Shown here: positions 53,115 to 62,764 of the stretch, one piece after another
Layout of the letters: each line of letters opens with the position of its first letter
Position numbering within the stretch: the stretch's first letter is position 1
NCBI GenBank assembly: GCA_025232375.1
Contig: CP060419.1
Span: 1,611,001-1,675,000 of the forward strand
DNA: 64,000 nucleotides
Direction of reading: 5' to 3'
Source of the DNA: Pseudoxanthomonas sp. NC8
Lineage (GTDB): Bacteria > Pseudomonadota > Gammaproteobacteria > Xanthomonadales > Xanthomonadaceae
The notes under the pieces: generated by a model
What the model was told of the DNA's origin: nothing
Seen by the model: only the letters and a program-made list of their open reading frames with translations
Database searches by the model: none
Made by a program: the position numbers and the translations under genes

Positions 53115-54666
53115 ATGCCGAGAATCCTGGACTTCAACTCTCGTGAAACATACCGTTCGATCAATAATCTGAAGCCGAACCTCGATCCCCCGGACAAGGA
53201 CATTCCCGCGTTCATCGCGGGCGATTACGAAGATTACCCGTGGCTGCGCGTGCAGGGATTGAAGGGCGGCTCGCTTTACGTGAGCTGCGCGATGAACGGG
53301 AACATGTCCGCCGAACCGCTCATCAGGCACCTGGCTACGCGTCCGAATCCGCGGAAGATTGTCATCGTCTCCGGTCGGCACGGGCGCGAGTGCGGCAACC
53401 AGCTGTTCGCCCATGGCTCGCAGCGCCTGCACCCGGCGGCCTGGGAGGGCGACGGGAGCGGCAGCGAGGATGCCGTGGCGCTGAACAGCGTCGCCGCTGC
53501 GCTGAAGAAGCCGCCCGGTGACGTGGGGCGCATCGTTTCGTTCAAAGACCCACATGCGTTCCCGAACGAAGGTCAGTCGGCCGTGCACCTGAGGGCATTT
53601 GCTTAAGGAAGTGCTTCGAGGCCGGCGAGGACGTGATCTTCAACTGGTGCTACTCGCTTTCGGCCATGCATGATGCGGTCTACACCGGCGCCATCAGGCA
53701 GCTCACGGATTTGGGCCTGGAGGGCGCGACGCTCATCAGCCAGGACATCGCCTTCGCCAACGCTCCGCTCTCGTGGTTCAAGGCCGGCTTCAACTTCTTC
53801 AGTGAGGAGCGGGATACGGCGGTGCCGCCCTTCCTGGCGCAACGTGTCCGTCGACGGCGACACGCCGCCTTCCCCCAGTGTGCTCACGGAGGAATTCTCC
53901 GAGCTGCAGGACCTCACCATCGCCAGCCTGGTCGAGAAGGCGAAGGCTTGGCTGGCCACGAAGGGCATCGTCAAGGGTTCTTCGCTGAAGGATACGGCGC
54001 ACCTCCTGCTTCTCGGGAATCCACGGCTGGTACAGACCCCCGTGGGTGGCTACTCCTTATGGTGAGCGATGTGCTCAACAAGCGGGTGCCCGGAATGGTC
54101 GCGCCGACGCCCCGGTCAGGGTCGAACTATAACCCCAACGCGCCCACGCTTTCGCCCGGGTTGATCGCCGGTGAGAACTCGGGCGCCCTCCCGAAATATG
54201 TCCATCACCTGGCCATCGGGATGGGTTTCTTCAACGAGCTCCGCAGGGCAGTGCGTGGATGGGGGAATCCACCTGAATGCCCACATGCCGGGATACTCCC
54301 TTGGCGCCGTGGCACGAGATCCTGCACACCTTCGAGGGGGCGGAACTGTCCGCGTCGACCTTCTTGAACGAGGGATCCGTCGAGGTGTACTCGTCGGAGT
54401 TTGCCAAACACGCGGGCGCGCGCGTGGCAACGTGGTACTCGCCCTACCGGAAGAATTGCGCCACAGCCTTGAAGCTCGTAGGCCGCTTCGGGGACGACTA
54501 CGCCAAAGCCTACTTCGCCGACGAGCTCGAAGCCCGCAAGAAGGTCTGGCAGGCGTTCCAGGTGGCTGACCGCGGCCAGCACAGGTATTCCTTGAGTGCC
54601 GAGGAGCAAGCCGTGGTCGTCAAGGATGTGGCGTGGCTGAAGGCTCCCCAGCCTCCCGCACGCTGA
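53115..54666 (+). CDS. Putative HExxH metallopeptidase-like protein, about 517 aa, unknown family
   Basis: Starts MPRILDFNSRETYRSINNLK. The frame breaks near 53605, 53838, 54056 (CCTTATGG), 54243 and 54301 (CCCTTGG); corrected it reads through to QPPAR at 54666. Near the C-terminus lies SLAPWHEILHTFEGAE with TFLNEGSVEVYSSEF, i.e. HExxH followed 15 residues later by NEG, the zinc-ligand layout of gluzincins. The N-terminal part (KIVIVSGRHGRECGNQLFAH, ISQDIAFANAPLSWFKAGFN) is unfamiliar. No signal peptide seen. Function unknown; peptidase activity is inference from the motif. Confidence 0.65.
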
Positions 54667-54711
54667 CAGTACAGGCCTCGTGACCCGGATAATGGCGATT
54701 GCCGCAGGAGT

Positions 54712-54729
54712 GGAGTCAGGTTCGCTTCC
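54712..54729 (+). repeat. REP copy (variant)
   Basis: GGAGTCAGGTTCGCTTCC, one of two copies between the convergent metallopeptidase-like genes; two changes from the core motif. Confidence 0.8.
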
Positions 54730-54840
54730 CTTGGACTGACTCTGCGCCTCGCACGCACCGAACCGTCATGGGGCGGCCGGGGGGGGCATACGGCGGCGCG
54801 CGGGTGAAATCCGGTCGCCGTCGACCCCCGATTGGAGAAC

Positions 54841-54860
54841 GGGGTCAGGTTCCCTTATCC
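54841..54860 (+). repeat. REP copy (variant)
   Basis: GGGGTCAGGTTCCCTTATCC, same orientation as the copy at 54712. The gap 54667-54944 holds these two copies and nothing else recognisable. Confidence 0.8.
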
Positions 54861-54944
54861 AACGTCCGGGCCGGCAAGCCAGTCGCTTTCCAGGCCAGTA
54901 TGGAGACGGGGCCACGGGCCGTAGCACCGTTGGCGGCTGACGCT

Positions 54945-56652
54945 TTACTCGGCCGGTCCGCCGACCTTGCGGTAGACGTTCTCGATCGCGCCATCGCCCA
55001 TCGGTATCGCCATGCGCAACGTGCTGGCATCGCACGTGTACGCGTTGGACATGGCGCTTGCGCCGCCTGCGGCGATGGGCTTGGTGATGCTCCGGCCGTG
55101 CATGGTCAGGGTGATGGGGCCACCGGCGGCGCTGTCGTCGATGCACAGGTTCAGGCGTCCGTCGTCGGCCGACCAGCGGCCGCTGCCGTGGCCGGCGAGC
55201 CGGGGGTGCCGCTGACCTCGTCGGCGCGCGCGTCGGCGCTGACGCGCGCGGCGCCGGTGGAAAACGTTCCGTCTTCGCGCAGGGCCATCGTGTCGTCGGC
55301 GCGGTCCACGCGGGTGAACTCCACGGCTGCGCCGTGCTCGCGCAGCCATTGTTCGGCGCCATGCTGGGTCAGTTCAGGTGCCGACCATAAGGCAGCGGTC
55401 GGTCGCGCGCGTGCCGGCGCATTCGGTGCAACGGCTTTCCTGCGTGCCGACGATCTGCAGTCGCGTCGGACTGGTGGCGGCCGCGAGACCGGCGAACCGG
55501 AAGCGCGGCGGGTCGCCGGTGGTCGCGTCGAGCGATGCGGGCAGCAGCCCCCATTCCTCGCTGCCTTCCACGCTGACCGCATGGAAACGGGCCGGGCGCG
55601 GTTCGATGCGCCAGCGGCCGCAGCGGAATTCCAGCGTCGCCCGCGTCAGGACGAACGGCTGCAGCGTGATTTCCCAGGTCCGCGTGGCGTCCCACACGAA
55701 GGCGTCGCCGGATTGCGGAGTGGAGTGGAGCGGCGCGCCGTGGCCGTCGCGGATGCGGCCGTCCAGGTAGTCCTCGGCGAAACGCAACCAGTCGTCCGCC
55801 GGCAAGGCGGCCGCCATCGCCGCGTGCTGCGCGGCGGAGGAGGCCGAACTGGCCATCGAACGCAGGAAAGGCATCACCGCTTCCGGGCCGTGCGCGTGGC
55901 CGGCCGAGTAAGGCGATGAAGAAGACGTAGGCGTCGTAGGACATCATGTCCAGCGCGGTGTCCGGCGAATGCGCATCGAAGGCCGTCACGCGATCGTCCA
56001 GGAAGCGCGGCGCCGGCACGGCGAGGGTGGAGAACCAGTCGGCGGAGCCTTCCTGCCATAAGGCGCCGCCGCCGGGAAAGCCCGGACGCGGATAGCTGAA
56101 CATCTGGGCGTGGCTGGTGCTGGCGCCCTGCACGCAGTGGAACAGTTCGTGTGCCACCACCGCCGCTGCGTAGCTGGCGCGGGCGCCCGGCCCCAGCAGC
56201 CAGAGCGTGATCCGGCATTCGTCGGCTGGGGTGAAATCGGTCCATGCCGCGATGTCACCGAAATCCTCGCTGCCGCCGCTGGCGGGGCCGAAGCCGTCGA
56301 CCAGCAGGATGGTCACATCGGGTATCCGGAAGCTGCCCAGCCGCGGCATCGCCGCGGCGCTGGCGGCCACGCCGTCCTTGATCGAGCGCATCGCGCCGGG
56401 CGCCGTGGCCCAGTCGGCCACCAGGTGCTGGATGACGCGGATGTGGGTGGTTCCGGCATCGGACACGACCGGCACGTGCTCGCTCTCCGTGCACAGGAAG
56501 CCGCTGCCCGTGGCCAGCCGCGCGTCGAACCGGGCGATGTAGGCATCGTCGTTGCAGTCGCCGAAGGCGGCGTGCGCCGGGAGCGCCATGCCTCCCGGGG
56601 CCAGCGCTGCCACGGCCAGAAGGGCGTTACGGAACCCGGACACGTGCGCCAT
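54945..56652 (-). CDS. Secreted zincin-type metallopeptidase-like protein, about 569 aa
   Basis: Signal peptide (LLAVAALAPGGMALPAHAAF) then a domain with VVAHELFHCVQGASTSHAQM and GGALWQEGSADWFSTLAVPA: HExxH with a downstream EG, the zincin pattern also found in the neighbouring 53115 gene. The C-terminal half is beta-rich (WEITLQPFVLTRATLEFRCG; GGPITLTMHGRSITKPIAAG). Breaks near 55910, 55387 (CCAGG read TAAGG) and 55205. Exported, role unknown. Confidence 0.7.
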
Positions 56653-56868
56653 GCTGATCCTCGATCTGCAAGAGATGTTCCCCGGACGAATCTAGCCTGT
56701 TCTGCCGGCGGGCGCTGCGGGTGAAGGGGCGGAGCCGGTGGCCCGGAAACCGGGTTCAGCGGAAACGGTCGCTTACACCCGGGACCCGCTGTGCCGCAGC
56801 GCAAATGCCGCCTGCTATCCTCCGTGAAAACGGAAATGTGCCATGCAAACGGTTGGGGAGGCCAAGGC

Positions 56869-58398
56869 ATGAGCGATCGACATATACGCCGCGTTGTCAT
56901 CGTGGGCGGGGGAACCGCGGGCTGGATGACAGCGGCGCCCTTGTCGCAGCGGCTGCCGCGCGGGGGCCCGATGGGCTGCGAGATCGTGCTGGTGGAGTCG
57001 CCCGAGATCGCCACGGTCGGTGTTGGCGAGGCCACCATTCCGCCCATCCGCTCGTACAACCGATCGCTGGGACTGACCAGGCGGAGTTCACCCGACGCAC
57101 GCAGGGCACGTACAAGCTGGGGATCGAGTTCCGAAACTGGGGGCGCATCGGCCACCGCTTCTTCCACGGTTTTGGCGACTTCGGCCCGGAGATCGAGGGC
57201 CGCTCGCCCTACCAGCATTGGCTGCGGCTGAAGGCGCGCGATCCGGGCTTCCCGACCTACGAGGACTGGTCCACGTCCAGCGTGATGGCGCGGCAGATGA
57301 AGTTCACGCCGCCGCAGGATGGCGGGCCGAAATCGGCCCACAACGCGTATTCGTACGCCTACCAGTTCGACGCCTGGCTGTACGCCGGGTACCTGCGCGA
57401 GTACGCGATGGCGCGCGGGGTGCAGCGCGAGCTGGGCATGATCGTCGATGTCGAACTGCGGCCCGAGGACGGCTTCGTTTCTGCCGTGCGCCTGGCCGAC
57501 GGGCGCCGCATCGAGGGCGATCTATTCATCGATTGCTCGGGCTTCCGTGGCCTCCTGATCGAGGGTGCGCTCAAGACCGGATACGAGGACTGGCGCGCGT
57601 GGCTTCCCTGCGATCGTGCGCTGGCGGTGTCCAGCGAGCGCACCGCGCCGCTGCGGCCGTACACCAGCTCGACCGCCCATGCGCCGGGCTGGCAATGGAC
57701 GATCCCGTTGCAGCACCGCACCGGCAGCGGGCTGGTCTACCACAGCGACAGCATCGGCGACGACGAGGCCAGCGCGTTGCTGCTGGACAACCTGGAGGGC
57801 AAGCCGCAGGGCACGCCCAAGCCGCTGCGCTTCGTCACCGGCCGGCGCAAGCGCGCCTGGGTGAAGAACGTGGTGGCGGTGGGCCTGGCGGGCGGCTTCC
57901 TGGAGCCGCTGGAGTCCACCAGCATCCACCTGATCATGGATGGCGTGGGCCGGCTGCTGCAGTTCTTCCCGGACCGCGACTTCCATCCCTCGCTGGCGGC
58001 CGAGTACAACCGCCGGCAGGGGAGGCAGTACGAGTCCATCCGCGACTTCATCGTGCTGCACTACCACCTGACCGAGCGCGACGACTCGGAGCTGTGGCGC
58101 TACTGCAGGAACATGAAACTGCCCGACACGCTGGCGCACCAGATCGAGCTGTTCCGCGCCACCGGACAGGTGGTCATCCACGACCCGGAAAGCTTCCTCG
58201 AGCCCTCGTGGGTGTCGATCTCTGGGCTTGGGCCTGCGCCCCGAACGCCTGGACCGCTTCGTCGAGCAGGTGGACGAACAGGCACTGCTCACGCACTTCG
58301 CGCGCCTGCGCCAGGCCATTGCCGGCACCGTGGCCAGCATGCCCGACCACGCCGCGTATATCGAACAGCACGTCAAGGCTGATCCGCCGGTGGGTTGA
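56869..58398 (+). CDS. Flavin-dependent (tryptophan-type) halogenase
   Basis: [20 protein letters not shown] (GxGxxG FAD site), [45 protein letters not shown], and the diagnostic WxWxIP motif in [14 protein letters not shown] at about 57690, then [20 protein letters not shown]. About 510 aa. Breaks at 57070 (near CCAGG) and 58225. Halogenases of this group chlorinate or brominate tryptophan or other aromatic substrates; in xanthomonads many have unknown substrates. No biosynthetic cluster is visible around it. Confidence 0.9.
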
Positions 58399-58462
58399 AG
58401 CCGAAGCCGGGGGCGGAGTGCACTTTCCCGGGCGGAGTAGCGCAGGCGGAAAGAGAAAAAAT

Positions 58463-58479
58463 GGGGTCAGGTTCACTTA
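58463..58479 (+). repeat. REP copy upstream of the xylanase gene
   Basis: GGGGTCAGGTTCACTTA, same orientation as the copy after the xylanase (59552). The 312-base gap 58399-58710 also holds the segment 58636-58710 duplicated at 49.9 kb, and a TACAAT sequence at about 58604 that could serve as a -10. Confidence 0.85.
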
Positions 58480-58710
58480 TGGGTGAACACGAGGGCGGCG
58501 GGGACGGGATACGGTTCGGGTATCCCGCCGATCGGATGACTTCCGCCCTCGATGCGCAACGGTATCACCCGCTCGCACTGGCCGCCGGATCGGCGCAGGG
58601 TTCTACAATCGCCCGTGCCCACCGCAGTCACCGGACGTGAACATCACTCCCGTGGCGGATGCTGCGGTCGTCTTTCCCGTGCAGAACCCAAAGGTTTGTT
58701 ACGCCACCTC

Positions 58711-59535
58711 ATGACCTACCGCCTCACGATCTCCCTCCTGACCTGCGCCCTGATCCTCGGCATCGCCGGCTGCGCCGCACCCTCGGCGTCAGACGCGCCG
58801 CCTCCCCGGGCCGCTGCGGCGGTTCCGGCCAAGCCGCCGATCACCAAGTTCAAGGCCTACACCCAGCGCTTCGGCGGCGAGACGCTGCTTACCCAGAGCC
58901 ATGCGACCGGCCACGTGGGCGATCTGTTCTTCACCCACTGGAAGGATGGTGGCGAAGCCTCGTTCAAGCTGGACGAGCAGGGCAACTTCAAGATCGACTG
59001 GATCGGCGGCAACTACAACTATGTCGGCGGCCCGGGCTGGGCGCACGGTGACAGGGACCGCGTGATCGGCTACCACCTCAACGAGGACGCAGGCGCCAGC
59101 TACGTGACCCTCTATGGCTGGGGCTACGACAAGGCGATGGATCCGGCCGATCCGGCCCACCTGGTCGAGTACTACATCATCCAGCGCTGGGTCCCACACG
59201 CCGGCTGGGGCGGTGAGCAGGGCATTTCCTTCGTCAGCGACGGTGTGGAGTACACCACCTGGCGCACCGTGCGCAGGGAGAAGCCCTCCATCAACAACAC
59301 CGAGACGTTCTACCAGTACTGGAGCAAGCCCAAGGAGCAGATGCCGCTCGGGGTCGACCACAAGATCATCTTTTCCGACCACGTAAAGGCCTGGGAAGCC
59401 AACGGCTGGAAGCTGCCCGACCTGGACAACTTCGACGCCAGCGACGACCCCACCTACCAGGTCTTCGCGGTCGAGGTGTTCCTGGTGGAGAAGGGCGGCA
59501 CCGTTTCGGGGCGGGTGTGGGATGCGAGCAGGTAG
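58711..59535 (+). CDS. GH11 endo-1,4-beta-xylanase, lipoprotein
   Basis: Uninterrupted 274-aa frame from ATG 58711. Signal peptide with lipobox IAGC (LLTCALILGIAGCAAPSASD), so outer-membrane anchored. GH11 jelly-roll signatures: GNYNYVGGPGW, ASYVTLYGWGYD, first catalytic Glu in LVEYYIIQRWVPHAGWGG, KPSINNTETFYQYWSKPKEQ (PSI-GT-TFxQYWS), and second catalytic Glu in YQVFAVEVFLVEKGG. No carbohydrate-binding module. Flanked on both sides by REP copies, suggesting a mobile gene. Confidence 0.93.
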   Translation: MTYRLTISLLTCALILGIAGCAAPSASDAPPPRAAAAVPAKPPITKFKAYTQRFGGETLLTQSHATGHVGDLFFTHWKDGGEASFKLDEQGNFKIDWIGGNYNYVGGPGWAHGDRDRVIGYHLNEDAGASYVTLYGWGYDKAMDPADPAHLVEYYIIQRWVPHAGWGGEQGISFVSDGVEYTTWRTVRREKPSINNTETFYQYWSKPKEQMPLGVDHKIIFSDHVKAWEANGWKLPDLDNFDASDDPTYQVFAVEVFLVEKGGTVSGRVWDASR

Positions 59536-59551
59536 ACACACGCCAAGCAAA

Positions 59552-59570
59552 GGAGTCAGGTTCACTTTCC
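59552..59570 (+). repeat. REP copy downstream of the xylanase gene
   Basis: GGAGTCAGGTTCACTTTCC, 16 bases after the xylanase stop and 11 bases before the stop of the convergent NERD gene. Confidence 0.85.
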
Positions 59571-59581
59571 CTAGTGGGGAT

Positions 59582-60228
59582 TTAGCTCGGTTCCTCGACG
59601 TTCGGATACTTCTGTGAGATGGCTTGGGCGATGAGCGAGCGCTTGGGCAGGTCCAGGTTCTCCTCCCCATCCAGCAGGAACTCGGCACCACGCCCCATGG
59701 GGGTGAAGACGCGCACGTCGCTGCGGCGTGCGGCGTCGGTGCGCTCGATCCACCAGCCGGGGAGGGCGACGGCCGGGATGACGGGTATCTCCTACCAGGC
59801 TTTCCCTGAGATAGCGGGCGAGCCACTGGGCCTGGCGCCGGGCCTGTTCGATGGCATTGGTGTCAACGAAGTCGGGGAAGCGCAGCGCCGCTCCGTCGAA
59901 GCTGACCTTGAAGTGGCTGTTGTCGTCGGAGCCGCGTGGCTTGCGGAACGATTTTGTCTCCACCGCATACACGCACCGCGGTGCGATCACCACGTGGTCT
60001 ATGTTGAAGCCCTCGCAAGGCACATCGTGGGCGACGATACAGCGCGGTCCAATCAGGCGGTTGAGCAACTGTCCGGTGACCTGCTCGGCGACCTGGCCTT
60101 CTTCCTGGCCCGCAGGTAGGCCCTGAGGTTGCGTACGTAGGACCAGAGGCCATAGGCGAACAAGGCCAACCCCGCGACCAGGAACGCGGCCTCGGCAATG
60201 CCGAATCTGAACCTACTCCAGTCGACAC
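59582..60228 (-). CDS. NERD-domain (nuclease-related) membrane-anchored protein
   Basis: Near the N-terminus a membrane helix (EAAFLVAGLALFAYGLWSYV), then NERD: QLLNRLIGPRCIVAHDVPCE, FNIDHVVIAPRCVYAVETKS, SHFKVSFDGAALRFPDFVDT, and after a break at about 59790 EIPVIPAVALPGWWIERTDA to KYPNVEEPS. NERD is a PD-(D/E)xK-like nuclease-related fold; D in NIDHVV and E-x-K in VETKS are in place. Start near 60228 (GTG) needs a one-base correction at about 60205. Third gene of a minus-strand trio. Confidence 0.8.
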
Positions 60229-60479
60229 GTCCTATCGCCCCGGGCGAACAGCATCATCGGCAGAGAGAGGTACATGACCATGAAAGCCATAGTCATGTCT
60301 TCGCCGTGCTTGTTGATCCGGGCCGTGAGTTGCTGGCCGGGCAGGTGGGCGATCTTCTTTCCCTGCAGCGGAGAGCGCCTGCTGCTGCGCTTGCGGACCA
60401 GCCGGGCGATCGTGGCGCAGGCGATGATCAAGGCCGCCGTGACGAGGAATGCGGACAGGAAGACAAAGTTGGAAAGCAT
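60213..60479 (-). CDS. Small two-helix membrane protein, 88 aa
   Basis: MLSNFVFLSAFLVTAALIIA (membrane helix 1), basic cytosolic stretch RLVRKRSSRRSPLQGKKIAH, TMAFMVMYLSLPMMLFARG (helix 2). Shine-Dalgarno GAAGGAG six bases upstream. It overlaps the start of the NERD gene and lies 24 bases after the DUF3883 gene, so the three form one transcription unit. No family recognised. Confidence 0.75.
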   Translation of the reverse strand: MLSNFVFLSAFLVTAALIIACATIARLVRKRSSRRSPLQGKKIAHLPGQQLTARINKHGEDMTMAFMVMYLSLPMMLFARGDRTCRLE

Positions 60480-60503
60480 GGTCGGCTCCTTCCGTTGAGC
60501 GGG

Positions 60504-61360
60504 TCAGCCAGTAAGCCTTGGCCAGATATGACACCGCATCCAACTGGCAATGCCTGGCGATGGCGCCGGGCAGGCTGAACACCCGCGGCCGGTCGCGGAA
60601 GTCGAACAGGCGGTACAGGTGGTATTGCGCGGCGTCGCGCTCGGACCGCGCCAGTTCGTTGCGACTGACGTAGAACGGGGTCAGTTCGCCGAAGGCGGTG
60701 GTCTTGACTTCGATCAGGCGGTCGCGGCCGTCCTCCTCGAACGAGTGCACGTCGTAGCCCAGACCGTCGCCCCGCAGGAGGCGGCCACATGGTCGATGCG
60801 CTCGCTCAGCGCCTTCTTGCCGGCCGCGTGCAGGCGCCGGGTTTCCAGTTCCAGCACGAACAACTCGCCGGCGCGGCCGAGCGAGCGGTTGCGGGCTTCC
60901 CATAGGTGGCAGGTAATCGCGGCGGGCAGCGGAGAAGCGCGCGGCGTAGTCGGCGGGTGCTTCCCTGACCTTGGTAGGGCGCGGCGGTGGCACCCACACG
61001 GCATCGCCGTCGGCCACGGCGATGTCGGCGGCCGGGCGCAGCACGGCGGCCTGCGTAGCCTCCTGCAGCGGCGCGTTGCCTTCCAGCTGCGCTTCGACCA
61101 CGTCCGCCAGAAGCGCCTTGGTAGTTGCCGCGCGGCTTGTAACCGTCGATGTAGGGGTACCCCAAAGCCAGCATCACCGCGCTGATGTTGCAGTGCTTGA
61201 ACTCCAGGGATGGGCGGCTGCGGCCGTCCAGCGCTTGCAGTAGTGCCTGGCGTGTTCGGTCTTGCTGTAACGCTGGCCGTTGAGTTGGGGTCAGCATTCG
61301 CAGGTAGTCGGCCACGCAGGCCTCCACTTCGATCCGCGACCAGTCATCACCTGTGGCCAT
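60504..61360 (-). CDS. DUF3883 (NO VEIN C-terminal) domain protein
   Basis: About 285 aa. N-terminal MATGDDWSRIEVEACVADYL, SLEFKHCNISAVMLALGYPY; C-terminal DUF3883: GLGYDVHSFEEDGRDRLIEV, KTTAFGELTPFYVSRNELAR, AAQYHLYRLFDFRDRPRVFS with the E-V-K of a PD-(D/E)xK-like core. Breaks near 61122, 60905, 60775 and 60520 (CCAAGG for CCAGG); correcting the last gives the end SYLARLTG. DUF3883 is common in restriction/defence-associated proteins. First gene of the DUF3883-membrane-NERD trio. Confidence 0.8.
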
Positions 61361-61470
61361 CCGTCCGCTCCCCTTGCGGTTGTCGGTTGCGTGCCAGGTT
61401 AACCCGGCGTGCTTCTCCAGTACGCACTTGTTATGCGCGCCCTGGCCACAAGGACCGATTGGGTACGCTT

Positions 61471-61535
61471 GCCTCCGTCATGGGTGCCACGTCGCGCACG
61501 CCGCCGCAGCGGAGGACATGCAGCACCGGTATCGC
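61471..61535 (+). repeat. 65-bp direct repeat, copy 1
   Basis: GCCTCCGTCATGGGTGCCAC ... ATGCAGCACCGGTATCGC, about 85% identical to 63936-64000. Both copies contain a Shine-Dalgarno and an ATG followed by the same codons (MQ(H/Q)RYR). Some similarity extends about 30 bases further upstream. Confidence 0.8.
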
Positions 61536-61729
61536 ATGGGGAGGGCGATCATCTGCCGACTGTCCCGGTGGGCCGAGCCGGCGATTGCCGCCGGCAAGGA
61601 AGCCTCGGCAAGGGATCGCTCAAGGCCGGGTTCGAGGCCAACGATGCTTGTCCCGCCCTGGCCGATTTCGACCGGCCGGGGCGCTCCATCGTCCAGGGCC
61701 TTGGACGCCAGAAGCCGGTACCTTCCGCC
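61518..61729 (+). pseudogene. Truncated/decayed gene beginning MQHRYR
   Basis: GCGGAGGAC precedes ATG 61518; the first codons MQHRYRMGRAI are like those of the gene starting at 63983. Downstream the reading changes frame (GSLKAGFEAND, ADFDRPGRSIV) and runs into the convergent DUF2306 gene. MQxRYR plus GSLKxGF resembles PilZ-domain proteins, but this is tentative. The rest of 61361-61729 has no gene I can support. Confidence 0.35.
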
Positions 61730-62473
61730 TCACAGGACCGGCCACCACATGAAGGCCACGGCCGCTGCGCTGCCTGCGAGGGTGAGTACGGGTAGGACCA
61801 GCAGCAACCCGCCCGTGAAGAACTGCATGCCGGGCCGGCCTGGGCGTTCGGCGTGGAAGTACAGCTGCGCCATCGCCAGCGGCAACACCCAGCTGGCCAC
61901 GCTGACGCCGACGAACACCGCGCCCTCGTAGTCGATCTTCACGCCCAGCGGCGCTATGCGCCAGGGCGGCGAGCATGATGCCCACGCGCAGGAACCACAC
62001 GCCGTTGACCAGCAGTAAGGCGCGTACGGCATGGCGGCGGTGAGTGGGTAAGGTCGCGGCGCAACGCGCTGCGCCAGGCCAGCACTGCGAACGCCTGGGA
62101 TCAACACGGCGTTGGCGGTGATGGACAGGTCGCTGCCGGTGCCCAGCCGCGCGCCGCGGCCCCAGACCAGGAACAGGCCCGACGCGGTCACCATGATCGA
62201 GATGCACAGGAACAGGCGCCCGTTCCAGCGGTGCAGGGCCGGCCAGCGGCGGCGCAGCGCCGGCACCAGCTGCAGCATGCCGGCGAAGGTGATCAGGCCG
62301 CCGAGCAGGGCATGGCCCAGGAACTGGAGGTTGCCGGCCAGATCGCCGGGCACGTAGCCGGTCACGTGCGGCTTGCGGTTCAAGCCGGCCAGCTCGCCAT
62401 CGGTAAGGGCACCGCCGAAGAACAGCGCGATGAAGGCGACGAAGGCCAGCTGGCCGACGACCGCGGTAAGCAT
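61730..62473 (-). CDS. DUF2306 family membrane protein
   Basis: VGQLAFVAFIALFFGGALTD, RKPHVTGYVPGDLAGNLQFL, GHALLGGLITFAGMLQLVPA, PALHRWNGRLFLCISIMVTA, and C-terminal VFVGVSVASWVLPLAMAQLY, GGLLLVLPVLTLAGSAAAVA. At least six membrane helices. Breaks near 62100, 62055 and 61960; the true start is probably about 62560 (ATGTCCCTG) after correcting another indel at about 62475. Divergent from an AraC-type regulator, a common pairing for this family. Function unknown. Confidence 0.85.
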   Translation of the reverse strand: MLTAVVGQLAFVAFIALFFGGALTDGELAGLNRKPHVTGYVPGDLAGNLQFLGHALLGGLITFAGMLQLVPALRRRWPALHRWNGRLFLCISIMVTASGLFLVWGRGARLGTGSDLSITANAVLIPGVRSAGLAQRVAPRPYPLTAAMPYAPYCWSTACGSCAWASCSPPWRIAPLGVKIDYEGAVFVGVSVASWVLPLAMAQLYFHAERPGRPGMQFFTGGLLLVLPVLTLAGSAAAVAFMWWPVL

Positions 62474-62764
62474 GCCAGGCGCTGGCGCCGGCGGAGAGCA
62501 CGCGCGGCGCAGACAGGCGGGCAGGCCAGCGGGAGGTCAGGGGAGATGGGACAGGGACATGCGGCGGCTCCGGCAGGCAGATCGCAGCACGATGCGCGGC
62601 AGGCCACGACGCGTCCTGCCGAATCGCGATTCGGCCGGCCGGATCGGCGTGTGAATGCGGCGCCCGCCGGTGGCGTGGCTGCGCGCGGGGCCGACCCATG
62701 ACCGCTGGCGGTTGCAGGCGCCGCGGCGCCGGTCCAGCCTGTGCCGGTACAGCGGAGACATGCG

